Assembly: GCF_001484765.1 (NCBI RefSeq) | Contig: NZ_KQ947376.1 | Span: forward strand, 1-64,000 | DNA from: Entomohabitans teleogrylli | Lineage (GTDB): Bacteria > Pseudomonadota > Gammaproteobacteria > Enterobacterales > Enterobacteriaceae | Direction of reading: 5' to 3' | Length of the DNA: 64,000 nt | In this document: in pieces, positions 58,141 to 64,000 of the stretch | Numbering within the stretch: position 1 is the stretch's first letter | How the letters are laid out: every line of letters starts with the position of its first letter | Notes under the pieces: generated by a model | What the model was told of the DNA's origin: nothing | The model's input: only the letters and a program-made list of their open reading frames with translations | Databases searched by the model: none | Made by a program: the position numbers and the translations under genes

Positions 58141-58482
58141 CGGATAGCTGCGCAGTACATCCGCCAGTACTTCGGCATGGTTTTGAGTGGTATTTCTGGC
58201 GCCGTAGAGCAGTGTCAGGGTGCGGGTCCGGGCAATTTCCGCCAGGCGATGGACTTCCGGGTTATCTTTTAATTCCTGGCGGTATTGCTGATTGAAGTGG
58301 GCGAAGTCGACCACGCCGGAGTGGAAAATTTTGCGTAAATCGGTGGATGGGGCGATCGCCTTACACCATTCATCGCAGACCAGATCGGCTTTTTTGATCC
58401 CGCGCGGCCACAGGCGATCGACCAGTATACGGTAGCCATCGTCTGCGCCGACCGGTTCGTAAACGCGTTTACACTGAATCAT
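58135..58482 (-). CDS. yeaO: DUF488 protein YeaO
   Basis: A 115-residue protein (ILVDRLWPRGIKKADLVCDE, LTLLYGARNTTQNHAEVLAD) that matches E. coli YeaO and DUF488. Function unknown. Its start overlaps the stop codon of the DUF523 gene by 1 nt, so both are co-translated. Confidence 0.9.
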   Translation of the reverse strand: MIQCKRVYEPVGADDGYRILVDRLWPRGIKKADLVCDEWCKAIAPSTDLRKIFHSGVVDFAHFNQQYRQELKDNPEVHRLAEIARTRTLTLLYGARNTTQNHAEVLADVLRSYPL

Positions 58483-58985
58483 TATGTCTCCTTGTCCATC
58501 TCGTGTAACCGACTCTGCACCAGCAAAGTCTGGTGCTGTGAGTAAACTTCTATGCCATGGCGGCGTAACAGGGCAGTGACTACACCGCTTCCGGTTCGCA
58601 GGCGGCCGCTGAAGGTACCGTCATAGATAGTCTGGCTACCGCAGGACGGGCTACCTTCGGTCAAAAAGGCTATGCGGCACTGGTGGATATCGGCGCTGCG
58701 TAGCGTAAGCCAGGCGCCCAGTAGCCACGGTTGCGTCATATCCCGGCCTTCTCTGTCGCGCACCTGCGCCCGGCCGGCAATAACCGCTTCGCCGTCTCCT
58801 GATTGAATTTCCGCCGGTGGGCGCGGCGTTGCCAGCCCGGCAGCCAGTTCAGGACAAAAGACGACGACCCTGCCTTCAGCCTGCCAGTGCGCCAGTAATT
58901 CGGCGTCGTGGGATTTGGCACTCCCGTTGTAACGCACCGGGTGTCCGAGCAGGCAAGCGCTAACCAATATTTTCGTTTTCATCAC
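58482..58985 (-). CDS. DUF523 domain protein
   Basis: A 167-residue protein with the DUF523 pattern: KILVSACLLGHPVRYNG, CPELAAGLATPRPPAEIQ, LTEGSPSCGSQTIYDGTFSG. Three Cys residues in those motifs suggest a metal or redox site. It is coupled to the following yeaO by overlapping stop and start. The biochemical role is unknown. Confidence 0.85.
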   Translation of the reverse strand: MMKTKILVSACLLGHPVRYNGSAKSHDAELLAHWQAEGRVVVFCPELAAGLATPRPPAEIQSGDGEAVIAGRAQVRDREGRDMTQPWLLGAWLTLRSADIHQCRIAFLTEGSPSCGSQTIYDGTFSGRLRTGSGVVTALLRRHGIEVYSQHQTLLVQSRLHEMDKET

Positions 58986-59141
58986 TATGGCAAATTATTG
59001 CGGGTAATCACACCATACCCTGATGATAAAGCGCTGAAAATGATTGTCTATCGTCGGCCGCGGCAATGGTTGTGATTTGCTGCCTGGATCTGTATTCTGA
59101 GATTCCTTATGCAGCCATGTTGAGACATAAGGAATCCTGCT

Positions 59142-59843
59142 ATGCCATCTTCATCATCTCCCACTCTTCGTATTGCGCTGGTTGGCGACTATAGCGACGA
59201 TATTGTTGCGCACCGGGCTATTCCGCTGGCGCTGGACGCCGCCGCCGCCGTGCTGGATATCGCCGTTGAATACCCGTGGATAGCCACTGATGCGGTTTCC
59301 GTCGAGCTACTCCAGGATGTGGATGCTGTCTGGGTGGTTCCCGGAAGTCCTTACCGCTCTATGGACGGCGCGCTGCTGGCGATTCGCTACGCCCGGGAAA
59401 ACGCACTGCCTTTTCTCGGCACCTGTGGTGGGTTTCAGCACGTAATTGTCGAATATGCCCGCAACGTTCTGGGCTGGGCGGATGCCGGTCATGGGGAAAC
59501 CGACAGCGAGGGACGTCTGGTGGTCACACCGCTGAGTTGCTCGCTGGTCGAAAAAACCGCCATGGTTGAACTGCGTTCCCATACTTTGATTGCCCGGGCC
59601 TGGGGAACGACGGAAATTGACGGGGAATATCGCTGTAACTATGGTGTCGCCGATGATTTTATCGCCAGGCTGGACGGGGAGCCTTTAAAAGTAACCGGCT
59701 GGGATGAACAGGGAGAGGTTCGGGCGGTGGAACTGTCAGGGCATCCGTTTTTTGTCGCCACACTATTCCAGCATGAGCGTGCGGCGCTGAAAGGGCATCC
59801 CGCGCCGCTGGTTCAGGCATTTCTGTCCGCGGCGGCGCGCTAG
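59142..59843 (+). CDS. CTP-synthase-like class I glutamine amidotransferase homologue
   Basis: A 233-residue protein homologous to the glutaminase domain of CTP synthase (PyrG), but without the synthase part. The nucleophile elbow is intact (FLGTCGGFQHVIVEYARNVL, Cys95). The usual His-Pro-Glu triad region, QFHPEF in PyrG, reads LFQHER here (Gln210-His211-Glu212), so the catalytic His is replaced or shifted. This is the stand-alone family listed as CTP-synthase C-terminal-region-related (seleno)protein, some members of which have Sec at the Cys position. It may not hydrolyse glutamine; its role is unknown. Confidence 0.8.
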   Translation: MPSSSSPTLRIALVGDYSDDIVAHRAIPLALDAAAAVLDIAVEYPWIATDAVSVELLQDVDAVWVVPGSPYRSMDGALLAIRYARENALPFLGTCGGFQHVIVEYARNVLGWADAGHGETDSEGRLVVTPLSCSLVEKTAMVELRSHTLIARAWGTTEIDGEYRCNYGVADDFIARLDGEPLKVTGWDEQGEVRAVELSGHPFFVATLFQHERAALKGHPAPLVQAFLSAAAR

Positions 59844-59845
59844 TT

Positions 59846-61054
59846 CTATTCCAGCCTGCAACCGGGCTGGATGTCTCCGGCGGCGGCGATCGCCCGATCG
59901 CGCCCCGATGCAGCGCCAGACAGCGCCATTATTACCGAGAGCAGTGCGATGCTAAGCAGCGGTATGCTCCAGCCGCCGTCAAGGTCGTGGACGCGCCCCA
60001 TCAGCGGAGGGCCGCAGGCCGCCAGCAGGTAGCCTACACATTGCGCCATGCCTGACAGCGCCGCGGCCTGGTGCGCTGAACTGGCGCGCAGCCCGATAAA
60101 GGTTAAACCCAGAATCATGGTGGCCCCGGAACCGAAACCGAACAGCATCACCCACAGGGTAGCCAGTCCGGGGTACAGCCACAGTCCTGTTACCGCCACA
60201 CCGCACAGCAAAGAGACCAGTATGGCAATGCCGCGCTGATCGCTGAGTTTGCTCAGCAACAGACCGATAAACAGGCCCGGCGCGGCCGTCGCCAGTTGCA
60301 TCAGACCGTGAAGCGAACCGGCCTGAAGTTCGCTGTAGCCATTGCTGACCAGAATAGACGGCAGCCAGCCAATAATCACATAATAAATCAGTGAGTTAAT
60401 GCCGAGAAACAGCGTCACCTGCCACGCCAGCGCTGAATGCCAGACTGTCCGACTGCTCAGGGCACTGCCGGTGCCGATACGATCAGCGGAGCGGCAGGTT
60501 AACTGAGGTAGCCAGAGGCACAGCGCCAGCAGGGGAAACAGCATCAGTCCCAGCAGGGCGCCCTGCCAGCCGGCGCCCCATTCCATAAGCGGAATCACCA
60601 TCAGGGAGCCCAGCGCGGCGGCAACGCCCATGGTCAGCGAATAAGCGCCGGTCAGCCTCGCTACCTTGCCGGGAAAGTCACGTTTGATAAGTCCGGGCAG
60701 CAGGACGTTGCCCATGGCGATCCCACAACCAATCAGCGCGGTGCCGAAGAACAGCAGGGTAACCAGGCCTGAAGAGCGCAGGATAATGCCGAGGCATATC
60801 AACAGCAGCGCCGCGCCAAGGCTGCGTTCGGTGCCGACACGGTTGGCGATCGCGGCGGCCAGCGGTGAGACGACGGCGAAGGCCATTAGCGGCAGGGTGG
60901 TCAGTAATCCGGTTTGTGCGGTGGTTAAGCCAAATACCTCGCGTAGCGTGTCCAGCAGCGGCGCAACGCCGGTGAAAGCCACCCGCAACGTGGTGGCGAT
61001 TAGCAAAATACCGGGCAACAGCAGCGCCGTGCGCAGGTCCGGGGTGGTTTTCAT
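59846..61054 (-). CDS. nimT: 2-nitroimidazole transporter NimT (YeaN)
   Basis: A 402-residue MFS efflux protein with twelve hydrophobic segments, close to E. coli NimT/YeaN: IATTLRVAFTGVAPLLDTLR, LLPGLIKRDFPGKVARLTGA, FGFGSGATMILGLTFIGLRA, AQCVGYLLAACGPPLMG. It exports 2-nitroimidazole antibiotics in E. coli and is controlled by the divergent NimR. The start at 61054 is the one with homology; an in-frame longer reading is unlikely. Confidence 0.93.
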   Translation of the reverse strand: MKTTPDLRTALLLPGILLIATTLRVAFTGVAPLLDTLREVFGLTTAQTGLLTTLPLMAFAVVSPLAAAIANRVGTERSLGAALLLICLGIILRSSGLVTLLFFGTALIGCGIAMGNVLLPGLIKRDFPGKVARLTGAYSLTMGVAAALGSLMVIPLMEWGAGWQGALLGLMLFPLLALCLWLPQLTCRSADRIGTGSALSSRTVWHSALAWQVTLFLGINSLIYYVIIGWLPSILVSNGYSELQAGSLHGLMQLATAAPGLFIGLLLSKLSDQRGIAILVSLLCGVAVTGLWLYPGLATLWVMLFGFGSGATMILGLTFIGLRASSAHQAAALSGMAQCVGYLLAACGPPLMGRVHDLDGGWSIPLLSIALLSVIMALSGAASGRDRAIAAAGDIQPGCRLE

Positions 61055-61155
61055 ATGGGTAATTCTCTCCGGATAAATCAGTCGCGCTACGATACCGCGT
61101 TCAGCGAATGGTATAATCAAGCTAAAATGACTAATTATCGCTAAATTCGGACAAT

Positions 61156-61974
61156 ATGATGGACAGAGGGCTGGCTCTTGAGGGCTATCAACCGGATAAC
61201 CATGCGGATCCCGCGGTGGCATTCCGGGTTCGCGTTACTGAAAATGAGCAGGAAATACCCCGCCATCAGCATCGCAAAGGGCAACTGATCGTGGCGCTGC
61301 ACGGCGGTATTACCTGCGAGGTGTCGCAGGCGATGTGGATGGTTCCGCCGCAGTATGCGGTCTGGCTTCCCGGCGGTATGCCGCATACCAATCGGGCGAC
61401 AGCGCAAGCCCGGCTGTGTTTTTTGTTTATTGAGCCCGGCGCCGTCGAGATGCCGGAACATTGCTGCGCTCTGCGCATTTCGCCGCTGGTGCGTGAACTG
61501 ATCCTGACGCTGGCCGATCGCCAGCAGAATCTGAATGCGCCAGCGACCCGGCGCCTGGTGGCGGTACTGTTTGATGAGTTGCCGCGCCAGCCGGTGGAGC
61601 AGTTACAACTGCCAGTATCCGAACATCCGCGTATTCGCCGCATGGTGGATTTTATGGCGCGCCATCCGGAACAGCGGCGTACCCTGGCGGAATGGGCGAA
61701 GACGCTGGCGATGAGTGAGCGCAGTCTCGCCAGACTGGTGGAAAAAGAGACCGGGCTTAACTACCGGCGCTGGCGTCATCAGCTACAACTGATTCAGGCC
61801 CTGCGCCTGCTGATTGGCGGTGATGCCGTACAGCAGGTAGCCCGGCAACTGGGTTATGAGTCCACTACCGCTTTTATCACCATGTTTCGCAATGGCATGG
61901 GGCAAACGCCTGGCAAGTATCTGGCGTCGCTGGAGGCGCTCTCTTCCGGGGAACTAAGCGGTGATTTCTCCTGA
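61156..61974 (+). CDS. nimR: AraC-family regulator NimR (YeaM)
   Basis: A 272-residue regulator with N-terminal cupin-like domain (HQHRKGQLIVALHGGI, MWMVPPQYAVWLPGG) and C-terminal AraC HTH (about 165-255: RTLAEWAKTLAMSERSLARL, VARQLGYESTTAFITMFRNG). It matches E. coli NimR, which represses divergent nimT. The 101-nt gap between the two starts must hold the operator; I see T/A-rich imperfect dyads but no clear site. Confidence 0.93.
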   Translation: MMDRGLALEGYQPDNHADPAVAFRVRVTENEQEIPRHQHRKGQLIVALHGGITCEVSQAMWMVPPQYAVWLPGGMPHTNRATAQARLCFLFIEPGAVEMPEHCCALRISPLVRELILTLADRQQNLNAPATRRLVAVLFDELPRQPVEQLQLPVSEHPRIRRMVDFMARHPEQRRTLAEWAKTLAMSERSLARLVEKETGLNYRRWRHQLQLIQALRLLIGGDAVQQVARQLGYESTTAFITMFRNGMGQTPGKYLASLEALSSGELSGDFS

Positions 61975-62168
61975 ATTGAGCCGTAGGTGATAGCAAAAAA
62001 TAGAGTGCATACGGGTCTGGCTGCGATGCCGTTAGCGCTTTATGCCATCACGCGCCAGGTCATCATTTTTTTGCATATCTAAAGTAAATATAAGCATTGG
62101 TGCGCGGTTTTAAGTTATGGGAGCGTAGGACCACAGAGAGATAAACCTTTGGGATTACAGGGACTACT

Positions 62169-62984
62169 ATGGCTTACGCACACACACAGAAAAAAATGCT
62201 TGTCCTGGCGCTACTGGGCCTGGCAGCGTCTGGCGCCCATGCCGATCAACTGGCGGATATCCGCCAGGCCGGCGTGGTGAAAATCGCCACCTTTGACGCG
62301 AACCCACCGTTTGGTTCCGTCGATCCGCAAACTCATCAACTGGTGGGCTACGATGTGGACTTCGCTCAGGCGCTGGCGAAATCGCTGGGGGTAAAACTGG
62401 AGCTGGTGGCTACCAATCCGGCAAACCGCATTCCTCTGCTGCAGTCCGGCAAAGCGGATTTGATTGTCGCTGATATTACCATTACTCCGGAGCGCGCTCA
62501 GGTCATTGATTTCTCAACGCCTTATTTTGTCACTGGCCAACAATTTCTGGTGCCGGCTACGTCAACTGACAAACTGGACGACTATGGTCGTGCGCGCATT
62601 GGCGCGGTGAAAGGCACTACCGGAGAACAGGCATTACATCAGCGTTTCCCTGCCGCCCGGGTCCTGGCTTATGACGATATCCCGCTGGCGTTTACCGCGC
62701 TGCGCAACGGAAACGTACAGGCCATCACTCAGGACAGTACCATCCTCGCCGGCTTGTTGGCTGGCGCTCCCGATAAAGCCAGCTTCAAAATTTTGCCTGA
62801 TCTGTTGAGTAAAGAAGAGATTGGCGTCGGCGTGAAGAAAGGACAGCCGGCGCTACTCAAAGCGGTGAATGACGAGCTGGTGAAGCTGGAGGCCAGCGGT
62901 GAAGCGGCAAAAATTTATGACGCCTGGTTTGGCCCCGCCACGCCATCGCCGCAGCCCCGGTCATTTAAAATAGAAGCGCAATAA
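62169..62984 (+). CDS. Amino-acid ABC transporter periplasmic binding protein
   Basis: A 271-residue periplasmic binding protein with signal peptide about 1-25 (ALLGLAASGAHA) and an SBP_bac_3 domain (VKIATFDANPPFGSV, LVGYDVDFAQALAKSLG, ADLIVADITITPERAQVIDF). The ligand is probably a polar or basic amino acid. It starts an operon with an ATPase and a permease; the ATPase follows by 1 nt. Confidence 0.88.
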   Translation: MAYAHTQKKMLVLALLGLAASGAHADQLADIRQAGVVKIATFDANPPFGSVDPQTHQLVGYDVDFAQALAKSLGVKLELVATNPANRIPLLQSGKADLIVADITITPERAQVIDFSTPYFVTGQQFLVPATSTDKLDDYGRARIGAVKGTTGEQALHQRFPAARVLAYDDIPLAFTALRNGNVQAITQDSTILAGLLAGAPDKASFKILPDLLSKEEIGVGVKKGQPALLKAVNDELVKLEASGEAAKIYDAWFGPATPSPQPRSFKIEAQ

Positions 62985-62985
62985 T

Positions 62986-63804
62986 ATGTTGTCTGGTCTA
63001 TTTTCTGGTTCCGCGGCTTCGCCCGCGGAATTTTCACAGCTCCGGCAGGCCAGCGTGGAATTTCGTGGAGTAGTGAAGCAATACGGCGATCAGCGGGTGC
63101 TCAACGGCATTAATCTCACGGTTAATCCCGGCGAAGTAGTGGCGATCCTCGGGCCATCCGGTTCAGGGAAGTCGACCCTGATTCGACTGGTGAATCAACT
63201 GGAAGCGCTGAGCAGCGGCGATATTCTGATCGATAACCGTTCTACACGTGGGCTGCGTGGCCGGGGGCTGCGTGAACTGCGTAGTCGGGTCGGCTTCGTC
63301 TTTCAGCAGTTCAATCTCTACAGCCACCTGAGCGCCCGGGAGAATATTACCCTGGCGCTGACTCAGGTTCACGGCTGGCAAAAAGCCGCCGCTCAACAGC
63401 GGGCGCAGGCATTGCTGGAACGCGTCGGGCTGCTCGACAAAGCGCGCCATTACCCGGCCCAGCTATCGGGAGGTCAGCAGCAGCGAGTGGCCATTGCCCG
63501 GGCGTTGGCGTCATCACCGGCGATTTTGTTGTTCGATGAACCGACTTCGGCGCTCGATCCGGAAATGATTGGCGAAGTACTGCAGGTGATGAAATCGCTG
63601 GCCCACAGCGGTATCACAATGATAGTGGTGACCCATGAGATGCCGTTCGCCAGGGAAATCGCTGACAGGGTCGTGTTTATTGACGGCGGCGAGATACTGG
63701 AGCAGGCGTCGCCGGCACGTTTCTTCAGCCACCCGCAGCATCCGCGGGCGCGGCGTTTTCTCCGCAACGTCCTCGATCCGCTGCATCAGGAGACGCGGGA
63801 CTAA
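62986..63804 (+). CDS. Amino-acid ABC transporter ATPase
   Basis: A 272-residue ATPase of the GlnQ/HisP group. Walker A GPSGSGKST, Q-loop FQQFNLYSHL, signature [15 protein letters not shown], Walker B LLFDEPTSALD and H-loop VVTHEMPFAR are intact. About 22 extra residues (LSGLFSGSAASPAEFSQLRQ) precede the usual start of the fold, so a later start is possible. The stop codon overlaps the next start (TAATG). Confidence 0.9.
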   Translation: MLSGLFSGSAASPAEFSQLRQASVEFRGVVKQYGDQRVLNGINLTVNPGEVVAILGPSGSGKSTLIRLVNQLEALSSGDILIDNRSTRGLRGRGLRELRSRVGFVFQQFNLYSHLSARENITLALTQVHGWQKAAAQQRAQALLERVGLLDKARHYPAQLSGGQQQRVAIARALASSPAILLFDEPTSALDPEMIGEVLQVMKSLAHSGITMIVVTHEMPFAREIADRVVFIDGGEILEQASPARFFSHPQHPRARRFLRNVLDPLHQETRD

Positions 63805-64000
63805 TGTCATTTTTCGACTGGCAGGGCGTACTGGCGGGCCAGCCCCTGCAATGGATCATTAGCGGTTTTCTTACCACGCTCTGGGTGACGGCGGCAGGCG
63901 TATTCCTTGCTACGTTGCTGGCGATATTATTACTGGCGCTGCGCCTGGCGGGAGGTGTGGCGGGGCGTGGAATCGCCGCCGCCTGGGTATCGCTGTTTCG
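63804..64000 (+). CDS. Amino-acid ABC transporter permease, N-terminal part (cut by window end)
   Basis: From ATG at 63804 the frame reads MSFFDWQGVLAGQPLQWIIS, then a transmembrane segment (GFLTTLWVTAAGVFLATLLA). It stays open to the last base. Position and sequence fit a HisM/GltK-type permease. Only about 65 residues are visible. Confidence 0.75.
   Translation, partial: MSFFDWQGVLAGQPLQWIISGFLTTLWVTAAGVFLATLLAILLLALRLAGGVAGRGIAAAWVSLF

Overview
The window is a chromosomal segment of a member of the Enterobacteriaceae, close to but distinct from Escherichia and Salmonella. Its first 28 kb carries ldtC, mfd, lolCDE, nagK, cobB, potABCD, pepT, roxA, phoQP, purB, hflD, mnmA, nudJ, rluE and icd in the order known from E. 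coli, with protein sequences close to the E. coli ones. An extra TIM-barrel-like gene of unknown function sits between purB and phoP. The far right end (about 56.4-61.9 kb) holds genes that lie elsewhere in E. coli (a yjaB-like acetyltransferase, yoaF, yeaO, nimT/nimR), so this is a different genus or a rearranged backbone. I cannot name the species from the sequence.

Layout. 1-28.2 kb: conserved housekeeping genes, mostly on the minus strand except lolCDE-nagK-cobB, pepT and icd. 28.2-44.7 kb: an incomplete prophage against the 3' end of icd. It has an integrase C-terminal remnant, a small basic phage protein, a LexA/CI-type self-cleaving repressor with operator-like dyads, and a tightly packed contractile-tail module: terminator-like protein, sheath, tube, chaperone with a programmed -1 frameshift site, tape measure, baseplate and fibres. 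It ends with a WaaB-like glycosyltransferase on the opposite strand. I see no terminase, portal, capsid, replication or lysis gene, so it is either a decayed prophage or a phage-tail particle (tailocin-like) locus. 43.2-48.9 kb: remnants of IS256-, IS3- and IS30-family elements around a small module (NAD(P)H quinone oxidoreductase, TetR regulator with three matching operator dyads, Pro1 tautomerase). 48.9-56.2 kb: AT-rich accessory DNA with a GNAT/LysR divergent pair, an lpxP homologue, a lone fimbrial-type adhesin, and a LuxR-type regulator beside a broken paralogue of itself. 56.4-64 kb: core-like genes and the start of a polar amino-acid ABC transporter that runs off the window.

How the genes work together. 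LdtC (cell wall), LolCDE (lipoprotein release), RoxA and MnmA (translation), PhoPQ (envelope stress) and PotABCD (polyamine uptake) are ordinary physiology. Two accessory genes could change LPS: the WaaB-like galactosyltransferase at the prophage edge (outer core) and the LpxP homologue (lipid A). The repressor carries an intact Ser/Lys dyad and an Ala-Gly cleavage site, so the tail module could be SOS-inducible.

The most unusual signals are: the tail-only cluster; two diverged copies of a roughly 115-nt intergenic element ending in a hairpin (22160-22273 minus, 54310-54425 plus); operator-like dyads both upstream of the repressor and in front of a separate small phage gene; the LuxR paralogue with an in-frame stop; and a CTP-synthase-like amidotransferase that keeps its nucleophile but lacks the usual catalytic His. 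All similarity statements rest on recall of family sequences; no search was run.
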